Below are positions 1 to 8,527 of a DNA stretch of 42,137 nucleotides, piece after piece. Made by a program: the position numbers and the translations under genes. This DNA comes from a virus, in the IMG/VR virus record IMGVR_UViG_3300045885_000494, positions 1 through 42,137 of that record, one strand, 5' to 3'. The stretch's first letter is position 1, and the number at the start of each line of letters is the position of its first letter. The notes under the pieces were generated by a model. The model searched no databases and had not been told where the DNA came from. It worked only from the letters and a program-made list of their open reading frames with translations.

Positions 1-127
1 ACGGCTCCCCCGCCACGTGCGTCCCCACCGCCCATTCCGTCCCCCGTCGGCCGCGCCAGAAATGGCTCAGGGTATACGTCCCTGGCGCGGTCAACTCCGC
101 GTCACGAAATTGGATCAACTCCTGCCC
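1..127. repeat. Terminal direct repeat, left copy (assembly overlap)
   Basis: These 127 bases are identical to the last 127 bases of the window (42011-42137). The length 127 is a common assembly k-mer size, and one open reading frame continues without a break when the two ends are joined. This marks a circular or circularly permuted genome of 42,010 bp. A true 127-bp terminal repeat is less likely but not excluded by sequence alone. Confidence 0.93.
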
Positions 128-1870
128 CAGCCAGACCAGGTTCCCGCCCCCCTGGAACGCCTCATCCGTCAGACTGAAGATCTGGCCATGGTCGAGGTGC
201 ACCTCCAGCGTCGAGGTGGTATCGGTGAAATGCGCCGGCGCACTCGGCAGCACGGTCATGGCCGTCCCGGCAATCGCCTCCAGGGTCCCGGCGTGCACCA
301 CGTCGTAACTGGCGCCGCCGTCCTGCGAGCGGTGCAGCGTGGCGCCTGGCCAGGCGTCCTCCGGCGAGGCCGCTGGGTAGGCATAGATGACGTGGAAGCG
401 TGGCGCCTGATCGTTCGAGTCCATGGCTGGCAGGTCCAGAAAGAGGACTGTGGTAGGCTGTAAGAACAGCAGCACGGTCTCCGGAAAATCCCCGATGGCT
501 GGCGGAGGCCCCTCGACAAACAGCACCGGCACGCTGTCCCCGCGCGCCTTGAGCTGCAGCAGGCCAGGGCGCCCGTAGTGCGCTTCCGTCAGGAGCAGGC
601 TATGGGTCTGCTCCCGGCTGGTGACGGTGATGCGATCACCGGGCTCCAGCATGGCCCAGCGGCGGCTCAGCTCCAGGGCATACTGCGTGCGCTCGATCCA
701 CACCCGGTCGAGGCTTTCTTGCGCCAGGGCTTTGGCGTCGGCGTCGTCCATGGCCACGGCCGTGCTGATGGCGCGGGGCGATTCGACCGTGTCGAGCGTG
801 CCGATGGTGGCCAGTTGTGTCCCTGGCTGATAATCCCGCCCCACCGCCGTGTACGTCAGGTTGAGCTGCGTCGGCAGGAGGCGGGTGCGCTCGCGTGCAA
901 TCTGTAACCCCTGCGTCTGGTCGGTGCGCTCGGAGGCATCAAGATCCGTCGCCGGGATGTCTGCCACCACATCGCCCGTCCCCAGGCGGCGCGCGGCGAG
1001 CCCGGTGCCGCTCTCCCGCAGATAAAAGCGATACGCCACCATGAGTTGCTCCAGCATCGTGCGCACCGCCTGCACCCCCGTGAGCAGGTAGCGCACCCGT
1101 GGCGTGTGCAAATCGGCCACATCGATCGTCTCTGCTGGCACCCCGGCTGCCATGACCAGGGTGGTGACCACCTGGGGCAGCGTGCGCTCGCCTTGCGTCA
1201 CCTCGAATGTGAAATTAGGCACCCGTGGATAGGGGCCCATGTCGTAATCTTTCAGCATCACATAGCACGTATAGATATACCTCGGCGTGGTAAACGGGCC
1301 ATGCCAGAAGAGATGCGTCGGGTCCTGGGGCTGGTCATCCGTGCCCGGATAAAAGGTCCAACCGGTGGGCAGCGCGCCCCCTGGGGCCGTGTCCACATTC
1401 CACAGCAGCGTGCCATCGGCCCAGGCGTTGCGCAGCCCCGTCATGGGGCCGGTCACCAGCGTGTCGCAGAGCGCAATGCCCACATCGACGCTGTATGTTT
1501 TGGTGATACTCACGCGCTTGGGGCCCCCCTTGCCACCGCCCTGGGTGGTGCGGTGCTCGTGGGGTTTCTTGGGACTGATAAAGAAGATGTTCCCGGCGAG
1601 GCGGTTCGTATCGAAGACCTGCGCCATGGGTTGCCCAAAGGCGCTCGTCTGGATCTGCAGCCCGGCGACGGACTCTTGCCGGTTCACCTGATCGCCCGCG
1701 GTGGCGTAATCGACGATCCCGCCCACCAGGCCGCCGACCGTTGCGCCCAGGGATGCCCCCATCACAAAGGCCCCCAGGGCGGTACTGGCGCCAAACGTGA
1801 TGGGGGTCAACGCGACAAGCGCGATCCCTGCCAGCGCCCCGCCGATGGTGCCAAGGGTGGAGCCTTTCAT
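1..1870 (-). CDS. Tail tip / central fibre protein, N-terminal part (continues at 42010)
   Basis: This is the start of a 785-residue protein whose remainder lies at 41523-42010; joining the ends keeps one uninterrupted frame of 786 codons. It begins with a glycine/alanine-rich hydrophobic segment (about residues 5-55), as seen in putative phage tail proteins of the GTA and lambda J type. Then come regions rich in beta structure, including IPATDLDASER at roughly a third of the length. ATG at 1870 overlaps the stop of the upstream NlpC/P60 gene as ATGA; an in-frame ATG six bases earlier is also possible. Position after the DUF2460, DUF2163 and NlpC/P60 genes is the standard order of GTA-like tail tips, where this last protein forms the hub and receptor-proximal tip. 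Receptor function is inferred. Confidence 0.85.
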   Translation of the reverse strand, partial: MKGSTLGTIGGALAGIALVALTPITFGASTALGAFVMGASLGATVGGLVGGIVDYATAGDQVNRQESVAGLQIQTSAFGQPMAQVFDTNRLAGNIFFISPKKPHEHRTTQGGGKGGPKRVSITKTYSVDVGIALCDTLVTGPMTGLRNAWADGTLLWNVDTAPGGALPTGWTFYPGTDDQPQDPTHLFWHGPFTTPRYIYTCYVMLKDYDMGPYPRVPNFTFEVTQGERTLPQVVTTLVMAAGVPAETIDVADLHTPRVRYLLTGVQAVRTMLEQLMVAYRFYLRESGTGLAARRLGTGDVVADIPATDLDASERTDQTQGLQIARERTRLLPTQLNLTYTAVGRDYQPGTQLATIGTLDTVESPRAISTAVAMDDADAKALAQESLDRVWIERTQYALELSRRWAMLEPGDRITVTSREQTHSLLLTEAHYGRPGLLQLKARGDSVPVLFVEGPPPAIGDFPETVLLFLQPTTVLFLDLPAMDSNDQAPRFHVIYAYPAASPEDAWPGATLHRSQDGGASYDVVHAGTLEAIAGTAMTVLPSAPAHFTDTTSTLEVHLDHGQIFSLTDEAFQGGGNLVWLGQELIQFRDAELTAPGTYTLSHFWRGRRGTEWAVGTHVAGEP

Positions 1871-2307
1871 GGACATGCGGTCACCCCCGGGAATTGCCAG
1901 ACACGGTCATGCAGGACCAGCCAGCTCCCGACCAGCGGATGCCGACACACCCCCTGATCGACCACACTATGGATCATCTCATCCCCTGGCAACAGAAACG
2001 CTGCATGCGAGACGACATGCCCAAACTTGAACGTCACGACATCACCGGGCTGGCGGTCCTCCCAGGGACACACAGTACAGCCACACTCACGCAGCACCGC
2101 ACTCATGAGATCCGTGTGCAGATGGAGGTGGCGCGTGGGGGAGTACGCCGGGGGCGTGTAGCCCGCGGGTAACACGCCGAGGGCTTTGGCCACGCCAATG
2201 ATGAGTCCGCCACAGTCGCACCCCACGCCGCGCACATGCGCCAGGTCATGAAACTTCGTGCCTTGCCATGTCAGCGCCTCGGCGACAATCCGCTCGCGCA
2301 ACGTCAT
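1867..2307 (-). CDS. Tail-associated NlpC/P60 cell-wall peptidase
   Basis: The 146-residue protein has the signature of phage NlpC/P60 cysteine peptidases: GCDCGGLIIGVAKALG near residues 29-44 carries the catalytic cysteine, and the segment GHVVSHAAFLL near residue 97 supplies the histidine region. Such proteins sit in the tail tip and cut peptidoglycan peptide stems during DNA entry. The gene overlaps its upstream DUF2163 neighbour (ATGA at 2304-2307) and its downstream tail-tip gene (1867-1870), so translation is probably coupled. It is the only wall hydrolase recognisable in the genome, but its place in the tail-tip module argues for entry rather than lysis. Confidence 0.88.
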   Translation of the reverse strand: MTLRERIVAEALTWQGTKFHDLAHVRGVGCDCGGLIIGVAKALGVLPAGYTPPAYSPTRHLHLHTDLMSAVLRECGCTVCPWEDRQPGDVVTFKFGHVVSHAAFLLPGDEMIHSVVDQGVCRHPLVGSWLVLHDRVWQFPGVTACP

Positions 2308-3170
2308 GTGAGTGGCCTCGTCAGCGGGTTGCGCATCACAGCATCCACGCCAGGAAGGGTGGGGAAGCCACCAAAACGCTGCTGATTCTCAAACACCCCG
2401 GCGCAGGTCACCAGGCGCTTGTCATCACCCCGAATAGCACTATAGCTCGCGCCAATCTCGACCGGAAATGGCAGCGGCCGGTGCAGATGAAACGTGTGAC
2501 CTGCCCACTGGCGCACGTCCACGCTGCGCCCCGTATGCCCGCCGCTGGTGAACGTCACCACGCCCTCGTTGAACCAGCCGTCGTCTTCCCCCTGCGCACT
2601 GTCGCTGAACTGATAGCGCCCGTCCGCTCCGATGCCGGTCACCGTGCCGGTGCGGGTCCACGGCCCCAGGTCGACCTGGCAGCGGCTATCGCCCAGACGC
2701 CACGGACAGGTGGCGCTATAGACCCGCCCAATCTGCGTGTCGAGCTGCTCGAGGAGGCCGTGCAGTTGCCCTTGAAACACCCCGGTCTGGCGGTCAATTT
2801 TGCCGAGCTTGCCGTAGAGCAGGATATTGCACTGCGTGGCGTCAAGCGCGGTGGGCAGCACGTCCCAGCGCGCCTCAAAGATAGTCACCTGCGCCTCGTC
2901 CCACACGCCAGCTTCCAGGTCTGCTTCCGTACTGACGTCCAGGAAGGCGCTGACATCGAGTGTGCCGGGCTGCATGTCCACCGTGGTCTGGGCGGCGGAC
3001 GCCCGCAGCCCAGCGGCAGCGCGGTAGGTGACTCCGGCAATCGCCAGGTCGCGGTCGTGCTCGACCCAGCCGTACACCTGGGAGTCCTGGCGGACGACAT
3101 GCCAAAAAATGGCCAGGGTGGTCGTACTGCGTCCGTAGTGGCTGACCAGGACAGGACTCCACGGTTTCAC
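2304..3170 (-). CDS. DUF2163 (BR0599-like) tail-tip protein
   Basis: This 288-residue protein resembles the DUF2163/phage_BR0599 family, part of the distal tail hub in GTAs and related siphoviruses. Recognisable parts are the N-terminal LAIFWHVVRQDSQVYGWVEHD and the later CNILLYGKLGKIDRQTGVFQ and YSATCPWRLGDSRCQVDLG segments, the latter holding the cysteines that bind an Fe-S cluster in the GTA homologue. The start is the GTG at 3170: it overlaps the preceding stop as GTGA and has GGAGG seven bases upstream; the longer open frame up to 3203 lacks a ribosome site. It lies between DUF2460 and NlpC/P60 genes, the usual order. Confidence 0.88.
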   Translation of the reverse strand: MKPWSPVLVSHYGRSTTTLAIFWHVVRQDSQVYGWVEHDRDLAIAGVTYRAAAGLRASAAQTTVDMQPGTLDVSAFLDVSTEADLEAGVWDEAQVTIFEARWDVLPTALDATQCNILLYGKLGKIDRQTGVFQGQLHGLLEQLDTQIGRVYSATCPWRLGDSRCQVDLGPWTRTGTVTGIGADGRYQFSDSAQGEDDGWFNEGVVTFTSGGHTGRSVDVRQWAGHTFHLHRPLPFPVEIGASYSAIRGDDKRLVTCAGVFENQQRFGGFPTLPGVDAVMRNPLTRPLT

Positions 3171-3964
3171 TGGCGTACCTCCAGAATCTCTATCGCATCG
3201 CACGAGTACACATTGGGCGCCACCCGCGTCACCGGCAAATGGTCCTGCACAAACCGACAGACGACTTCAAACGCCCCGCTGGCGCTCACCACCACGCCAG
3301 CCCCGGGCGCCGTCGTGAACGTCAGCAGCCCGCCCTCGTCCAGACTCCAGCCGCTCACCAGCGCCCCGTCCAGGCGCACGCTGACGGTGTCCTCGACCGG
3401 ATGCGTCAGGCGCCGCTCCCGCGTGTACGGCCCCACGACGTAGCGTTTCACCAGGTGCCAGGTGGTCTGCGTGCCGTCTCCGGTGCCAAGGGCGTTGTCA
3501 AACGTGTCGTCCGTAAAGTCACGGAACAAGAACAATCCCTCCTGGCCCCGTGTGGCGGCGTGAAAAAACTCCACGAGCAGCATGATCTGCTCAAACGTCC
3601 GGTTGACGGACCCCACATCCCAGCGGCACAGGGCCTCGGCCCAATTCACGTTGCGCTGTTCCTGGCCCGCAGCCAGGAGCACGACGTCTGTGCTGAAGCC
3701 TGGGCCTCCCGTGGCGCCGTAAGCAAGCTGGGCTGGGAAGCGTGGCAGGACGGTCGGCTCGACGCTGACGCGGAGCACCTCCAGGCCATGCGCGGTGAGG
3801 CGGACTGGCGCCGTGGTCGTACTGGCCACTTCCAGGGCCGCTTGCGTCCATCTGGCCCCCGGTGCCGAGTAGGTCAGCACTTCCAGCGCCACCTGCGTCA
3901 CCCGGGCAGGCGGCGTCGTACTGGTGAGCACTTCGAGACCGTGCTGCGTGAGCCGACTCGCCAC
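3167..3964 (-). CDS. DUF2460 tail protein with N-terminal LTQ-LEVL repeats
   Basis: The 265-residue protein has two parts. Residues 1-68 are four units of about 17 residues with the pattern R-L/V/W-T-Q-x-x-LEVL. Residues 75-265 match DUF2460 (TIGR02217), with LAYGATGGPGFSTDV, the FLFRDFTDDTFDNALGTGDG loop and a C-terminal beta-rich domain. DUF2460 proteins are the distal-tail (Dit-like) hub component of GTA-type tails. Start is GTG 3964 with AGAGG just upstream. A second DUF2460 gene without the repeats lies at 5009-5623, so this is a duplicate that acquired the repeat region. The same repeat unit recurs in the small gene at 40330-40485. Confidence 0.85.
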   Translation of the reverse strand: MASRLTQHGLEVLTSTTPPARVTQVALEVLTYSAPGARWTQAALEVASTTTAPVRLTAHGLEVLRVSVEPTVLPRFPAQLAYGATGGPGFSTDVVLLAAGQEQRNVNWAEALCRWDVGSVNRTFEQIMLLVEFFHAATRGQEGLFLFRDFTDDTFDNALGTGDGTQTTWHLVKRYVVGPYTRERRLTHPVEDTVSVRLDGALVSGWSLDEGGLLTFTTAPGAGVVVSASGAFEVVCRFVQDHLPVTRVAPNVYSCDAIEILEVRQ

Positions 3965-3973
3965 GGTGCGCCT

Positions 3974-5005
3974 CTACTGGTTGTGTACCCCAGCTTCCAG
4001 GGCATTGACCGCCGTGGTGGTCCAGGGCGCCCCGGTGGCCGGATCGGTTTCATAGAGCTGCGCATAGCACACGTAGGACAGGGCCAGGGCATGCAGCGTT
4101 GGGCCGACTGCGGGCGTGCCCCCCGAGAGCAGCATATTGGCAATGATGCGTGTCCCTGCGTCGTCCTTGCGGGCATTGGCGACATGCTGCACGCCTTTGA
4201 CCACCGGGTTGGGCATGCTCGGCAGGGCCGGGAACGTATGGGTTTCCTGCGCCCCGGTTGTACTGCTTCCCAGGTAATCCGTATCGGCGTTGGGCGCCAG
4301 CTCATCCACCAGCGCGTAATGGTCCATCCCGGCCGAGGGGGTCCAGGCGCGGTGCGTCCCGTCGCCGTTGGGAGGCAGATAATCGACGCGGCAATCGCCA
4401 AGAAACGACGTATTGCGTGGGCCATCCCCGTTGCAGACGTAGACATCGTCCATGTCCAGGTTGCCCAGCTGGACAATGCTGCCGAGATTGCCCAGGCGCA
4501 AGCGGTTGGCGGTGGCATTGGCGCTCATCTGGGTATCGGCACTGCTGACACTGACCACCGGGATGCCATCGACCCGAATGGTGCTCACACCACCCGTATT
4601 ACTCACCGTCAGGAACCATTCAATATAGTAGTAGGTATTAAATCCCAGGCCCACGCTCGACGTCGCCAGCACTGTCCCATCCCCGCGGCGCAGCTGCACC
4701 TGGCCGACCCCGGTGATATGCACCTCCGCCTGAATCGTCGTGCCATCGGACCAATCCATGAGGGGGTTGGTGTTGGGATGGGCGCTCTGCCAGCGGGCCG
4801 CCATGCCCACAATCCAGGTTGCGGCGGCAGGAAAGAGCTTGCCGAGAAAGGACGCATTGGCACTACTGCGGGCCGCATTGGTCCCCCGACGTCCCTGCCC
4901 CGCCTGTATCGTCAGATTCCCCGCAACGCTCTGCGAGAGCGGCCACTTCTCGGTGATGTTGGCCGTACTGTAATGGTCACACGAATCGACAAACATGAGG
5001 GCCAC
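3974..5005 (-). CDS. Jellyroll-like tail protein, paralogue A
   Basis: This 343-residue protein is clearly paralogous to the 341-residue product at 40485-41510: both begin with a FxDSxDHY motif and TEKW, share ATWIVG, FLGDCRVD, NGDG, WTPS, DESAPN/DELAPN-DTDYL, RGVQH/KGVQH and KKDDAGTR/RKDDAGTR, and end with ALEAGV. The beta-rich central region with short strands suggests a concanavalin/LamG-like jellyroll, as in minor tail or receptor-binding proteins; that fold is inferred. Start is GTG 5005 with GGGAGG seven bases upstream. It is followed by the LTQ-LEVL repeat gene, just as paralogue B is, so the pair duplicated as a unit. Confidence 0.72.
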   Translation of the reverse strand: MALMFVDSCDHYSTANITEKWPLSQSVAGNLTIQAGQGRRGTNAARSSANASFLGKLFPAAATWIVGMAARWQSAHPNTNPLMDWSDGTTIQAEVHITGVGQVQLRRGDGTVLATSSVGLGFNTYYYIEWFLTVSNTGGVSTIRVDGIPVVSVSSADTQMSANATANRLRLGNLGSIVQLGNLDMDDVYVCNGDGPRNTSFLGDCRVDYLPPNGDGTHRAWTPSAGMDHYALVDELAPNADTDYLGSSTTGAQETHTFPALPSMPNPVVKGVQHVANARKDDAGTRIIANMLLSGGTPAVGPTLHALALSYVCYAQLYETDPATGAPWTTTAVNALEAGVHNQ

Positions 5006-5008
5006 GCC

Positions 5009-5623
5009 TCAGCCTCCCGCATCCAGCTCTTCGTCCACCACTTCCACCAGCGCAATCCCCGCCGCGCTGAACACCCCGGGCGCCACGCAAGTCATGGGCA
5101 GGCTATCCTCCCCAAAGCGCACCACCCGGTCAAACTCCCCCGCCGCCGCCAGCACCGCCCCACTCGCCGGTGCCGTCGTAAACGTCAGGAGGCCGGTCGT
5201 GTCGTCCACCGTGTACGCCGTCGTTTGCACGCCGTTCACCGCCACAATCAGGCTGCTGGCCACCGGCTTCGTGAGGGGCACGTAGAGTTCCAGGCTGCCG
5301 TAGGCATAGCGTTTCTGGAGCTGGAACGTGCTGGTCACGCCGTCCCCCAGGGCAAAGGTGTTGTTGAACTGGTAATCCGTAAAGTCCCAGAACCGGAAGC
5401 TATAGCCACGGCCCACCGCCACGGCGCGAAAGAAGTGCAGCAGGGGCTGAATCTGCGCCTGCGTGCGGTGGATGAACGAGACCGTCCAGCGGCCCCGGCG
5501 CACGGGCCAGTGGGCGAGACGCGATTCGTAGCCGCCAGGACTCAGGAAGATATCGGTACTGAACTCCACGCCACCGGTGGCGCCGTAGGCCATCTCCTTT
5601 GGGAACGTGACGTTGCGAAACAT
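5009..5623 (-). CDS. DUF2460 distal tail protein
   Basis: The 204-residue protein is a full-length DUF2460 family member: MAYGATGGVEFSTDIFLSPG at residues 11-30, the FRFWDFTDYQFNNTFALGDG loop near residue 76, and TAPASGAVL in the C-terminal domain. It aligns over its length with the C-terminal two-thirds of the product of 3167-3964. In GTA-type tails this protein forms the distal ring that joins tube and tip. ATG 5623 is preceded by TAGGAG. It lies directly after the tape measure gene, the standard position, so it is likely the principal DUF2460 copy. Confidence 0.87.
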   Translation of the reverse strand: MFRNVTFPKEMAYGATGGVEFSTDIFLSPGGYESRLAHWPVRRGRWTVSFIHRTQAQIQPLLHFFRAVAVGRGYSFRFWDFTDYQFNNTFALGDGVTSTFQLQKRYAYGSLELYVPLTKPVASSLIVAVNGVQTTAYTVDDTTGLLTFTTAPASGAVLAAAGEFDRVVRFGEDSLPMTCVAPGVFSAAGIALVEVVDEELDAGG

Positions 5624-5631
5624 CCTGACTC

Positions 5632-8385
5632 CTACATGGCGCGGTACGAGGCCTGCACGGCCTGCGCGACGGTGCGTTGGATGGCCCCGCGGGAGGCGAT
5701 GATCCCCTGCGCGTCGGTGACCCCGTGGAGGTTGAAGACGAAGGTGGGGCTGGACAGCCCCATGCTCTGGTTATGTGGCAGGACGACGCCGCTCTGGCGC
5801 GGAATGACCAGTTCCGGGCCGCGCTCGCCCACCCAATACGGCTGGCCCGCGGTCACGGGTCCTCCAGACTGGCGGCCACTGAAGCGCCCGGCGGCTGCCT
5901 GGGCGGTGTACGCTGCCTCGGTGGTCGGCAGGGTCCCCCAGGTGGGCATGCTGCCCGCCAGCCCCACCAGGCTGAGGCCGGTTTGCAGCAGCCCGCCCCA
6001 ATCCACCTTCCCCAGCGCCTTGAGGCTGCTCTCGGTGGCAATGCGAAAGAGTTGCTCCACGGCATGGTTGGCCAGGTTGGTGAAGGAGAGCTTGCCGTGG
6101 AAGGCCATCTGCGCAAATTCCGTGGTGATATCTTCCATCGCCTCCATCCCGGCATCGCGCCACCTGTCCCACTCCTCGGCTTTGAGCAAGGCGTCCATCT
6201 GCTCGCGGGCCTGGGTCATCTGCGCAAAGGTCGCGCCCTGCGTGTTCGACAGGTCTTGCACGCTGCGCCCCAGGCGCTCCTCCGTCGACTCGCCGCGCCG
6301 GCGTGGGGCAAACTGCTGCATGGCGCGCTGGACGTTGGTCAGGCGCTCCGCACTCGCCGCTGCCTCGTCTGCCAGGCGGCGCGGGCGATCCTTGAGTTCG
6401 TCGTTATACGCTTTCGCAGCCTCATAGCGCTTGAGTTCATCCTCGATGAGTTGGGCGAGGGCCGGGTGCTCCTTGGCAAGCGCCTCCGCACGCTCCCGGA
6501 AACGCTCTTCCTCGGTCATAGCCAGGGATGCCTGACGCCGCTGCATCTCGCTCAGGAGCTGCACGACATCGTCATTCTGCTCGTAGATGGCCTTGCCTTT
6601 GGCCAGCGTGGCATCCAGTGCGTCTTTGCGGGCCTTTTCCGCCTCACGGGCCTCGGCGGTGGTATCTTTCTTGCCCTGTCTGTCAGCGGCTGCAGCGTCC
6701 TTCATCGCTTTCTCAAGCGCCTCGGTGCCGCTGGCGTGCTCACGCAGGGCCTTCGCTGGTCCAGTATCTTTATAGAGATTCCAGAGCTGCTGATTGCTCT
6801 GGATCAGCTTCACCGTCTCGGTCGTTTGCTTTTCCCGGAGCTTCAGGATCTCTTCTTCACTGGCCTTGCGGCCATAGAGCTGCTGCGAAACGGTGTGGAG
6901 TTGCTCCAACTCTTCGCGGTTTTTCTTCACCTGCGCCGTCAGGTCGGCCTGAAACTTGATGCGCTTTTCATCCACCGCGCCGGGCTCAATCCCCGCACCC
7001 TCTCCGAGAGGATCGCTTTCCTTCACCCGCTTATTGACGCTTTCCAGTTGCCGCTTGAGCTCAATTTCTTTGGCGATGGCGTCGAGTTCCCGCTGCCGGG
7101 CCGCCTCAATCCTGGCCGCGGTGTTGCCCAGCAATCCGCCGCCATATTGCTCAAGGGCCTTGCGCTCGTCTCGTGCCCGGCGGATCTCATCCTGCACTGC
7201 AACGAGTTCCTGTTGTCTCCCCACCTGCGCCCCAGGGCCACCGGCCAGGGTTTCGGCTTCTTTCAGGGATTTGCGCCGCGCCTCGTCAAAGGCCGACAGG
7301 GACTTGATGGCGTCATTCGCCGCGGTCACGACATTGGTGAGCCAGGTCACCGTGGCGCTCAGGGCTGGCAGTAACGCTTTGCCAATGGTGACGGAAAGTT
7401 CCCCGGTGGCATTGCCCAGACGTGCGAGTTCGGCACTCGCGGTGCGTGCGGCTTCCTGCGTGGCACCTCCCAGATCCGAGCGCACCACGGCCGCCCACGC
7501 TTTCCAGTTCTCAATCCCAACCTGGCCGGCTTCGAGGAGTTTATTGAGTTCGGCGGTACTTACGCCCATGGCCCGTGCCATGTCGTTAAACGCGCCTGGC
7601 AAACGCTCTGAGAGCTGGCCCCGCAATTCCTCGGCCTGGATCGTGCCTTTCGAAATGGACTGCCCGACTGCCAGCATGGCCCCGTTGATGTCTTCCGCCG
7701 ACTTGCCCAGCACGCGGCCTTTTTCCGCGATGGCCGTAAAGATGTCGCGCACCGCGGCGCCGGAGAGCGAGGTATTTTGGGCGGAGGCCGCGAGGGTCGT
7801 AAAGCCTTTGGCGAGGGACGTAAAGTCCACCCCGAGGCGATTCGCCGTCTGGCGTAAGAAATCCATGTCACGGGCCGCGACCTGGCTGGAGCCGCCGATG
7901 GCCTTGAAGGTGGCGGTCATGGACTCGAGCTGCATCGCGCTCTGGGCGGCGCCACTGAGGGCGTCTTTCACCTTCGCAAAGGCCGATGCCACGCCGGTAA
8001 TGGCCAGTTGTCCGGCCCCAAAGGCAAGTGCTTGCTGGGCCAGCGTCGTCAGCAAACCGCTCGCGGTGCTGGCCTGTTGCCCCACCGTTGCCGTCGCCTG
8101 GGCCGCCCGACTCGCCGCGCTGGCCGTCTGCGTCAGTGCACTCGCCGCCTGGACGGACGCCTGGGAGAGTTGCTGTGTACTACTCGCCGCGCCGCTGGCG
8201 GCCGCGCGCTCCTGCCCCATCGCCTGGGCCGCCTGGGTGCTGCTCTGCTCCAGGGCCTTCGTGGCTGTCTGGGCGCTCTTTTCTGCCTGCTCGACCTGGC
8301 GTAAGGCCTCCTGTACCTGGCGCGCACCGGTGAGAAGCTGGGAGGTGTTGTAGGCAATCCCTATAGTCACCAGGTCTTCAGCCAT
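5632..8385 (-). CDS. Tape measure protein
   Basis: At 917 residues this is the second-largest minus-strand tail gene and has the classic tape measure make-up: a long alanine/glutamine-rich alpha-helical N-terminus (residues 1-115), a hydrophobic tape-measure domain around 120-330 (including MQLESMTATFKAIGGSSQ and LRGQLSERLPGAFNDMARAM), a charged coiled-coil stretch 370-730, and the C-terminal GGPVTAGQPYWVGERGPELV typical of these proteins. At about 0.15 nm per residue it predicts a tail near 135-140 nm, in line with a siphovirus. ATG 8385 has GAGAGG upstream. It lies next to the chaperone genes, interrupted only by the plus-strand insert 8405-9126. Confidence 0.93.
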   Translation of the reverse strand: MAEDLVTIGIAYNTSQLLTGARQVQEALRQVEQAEKSAQTATKALEQSSTQAAQAMGQERAAASGAASSTQQLSQASVQAASALTQTASAASRAAQATATVGQQASTASGLLTTLAQQALAFGAGQLAITGVASAFAKVKDALSGAAQSAMQLESMTATFKAIGGSSQVAARDMDFLRQTANRLGVDFTSLAKGFTTLAASAQNTSLSGAAVRDIFTAIAEKGRVLGKSAEDINGAMLAVGQSISKGTIQAEELRGQLSERLPGAFNDMARAMGVSTAELNKLLEAGQVGIENWKAWAAVVRSDLGGATQEAARTASAELARLGNATGELSVTIGKALLPALSATVTWLTNVVTAANDAIKSLSAFDEARRKSLKEAETLAGGPGAQVGRQQELVAVQDEIRRARDERKALEQYGGGLLGNTAARIEAARQRELDAIAKEIELKRQLESVNKRVKESDPLGEGAGIEPGAVDEKRIKFQADLTAQVKKNREELEQLHTVSQQLYGRKASEEEILKLREKQTTETVKLIQSNQQLWNLYKDTGPAKALREHASGTEALEKAMKDAAAADRQGKKDTTAEAREAEKARKDALDATLAKGKAIYEQNDDVVQLLSEMQRRQASLAMTEEERFRERAEALAKEHPALAQLIEDELKRYEAAKAYNDELKDRPRRLADEAAASAERLTNVQRAMQQFAPRRRGESTEERLGRSVQDLSNTQGATFAQMTQAREQMDALLKAEEWDRWRDAGMEAMEDITTEFAQMAFHGKLSFTNLANHAVEQLFRIATESSLKALGKVDWGGLLQTGLSLVGLAGSMPTWGTLPTTEAAYTAQAAAGRFSGRQSGGPVTAGQPYWVGERGPELVIPRQSGVVLPHNQSMGLSSPTFVFNLHGVTDAQGIIASRGAIQRTVAQAVQASYRAM

Positions 8386-8404
8386 AACCTACCTCTCAAG
8401 TTTG

Positions 8405-8433
8405 TAGGCACGTATGCCGATATGAGATACAAT
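8405..8433 (+). promoter_or_regulatory. Putative sigma-70 promoter of the inserted two-gene operon
   Basis: A TAGGCA box (4 of 6 to consensus) at 8405-8410 is separated by 17 bases from TACAAT (5 of 6) at 8428-8433, with TGAG just before it. The predicted transcription start near 8440 coincides with the first base of the folded leader at 8441. The genes 8528-9126 face against the tail operon and so need their own promoter. Prediction from sequence only. Confidence 0.5.
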
Positions 8434-8440
8434 CACTCTG

Positions 8441-8524
8441 GTGTGGTAGGGTCAGCGGCTTGCAACCGCCCTGGCGTGCCTTAACCACGCCAGCTTTACC
8501 ACACTACACCTGTTAAGGAGGTGT
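8441..8524 (+). ncRNA. Structured 5' leader: three-way junction plus Shine-Dalgarno hairpin
   Basis: The leader of the 8528-9126 operon can fold extensively. An outer stem GTGTGGTA (8441-8448) pairs perfectly with TACCACAC (8497-8504). Inside it are a GCGG/CCGC hairpin (8455-8469, 7-base loop) and a perfect 8-bp CTGGCGTG/CACGCCAG hairpin (8471-8493, 7-base loop), making a three-way junction. Directly after, ACACCT (8506-8511) pairs with AGGTGT (8519-8524), which covers part of the AAGGAGGTGT ribosome site. This looks like a regulatory leader; the ligand or signal is unknown. The CTTGCAA loop resembles a tRNA anticodon loop, but a D-arm and a normal T-loop are missing, so it is not a tRNA gene. 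Confidence 0.5.
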
Positions 8525-8527
8525 CCG

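Noticed and set aside
1867-2307. NlpC/P60 gene as the lytic endolysin
   Set aside because: It is embedded between DUF2163 and tail-tip genes with four-base overlaps, the usual place of a tail-borne peptidase, and has no signal sequence or holin neighbour.
3239-6427. 1,062-codon plus-strand open frame
   Set aside because: It is opposite four well-supported tail genes, is rich in Arg, His and Gly as shadow frames in GC-rich DNA are, and has no ribosome site or family features.
8441-8504. A tRNA gene (CTTGCAA loop would read UGC, Ala)
   Set aside because: No D-arm, no TTC-type T-loop and only a 4-bp anticodon stem. It is better described as a three-way-junction leader.
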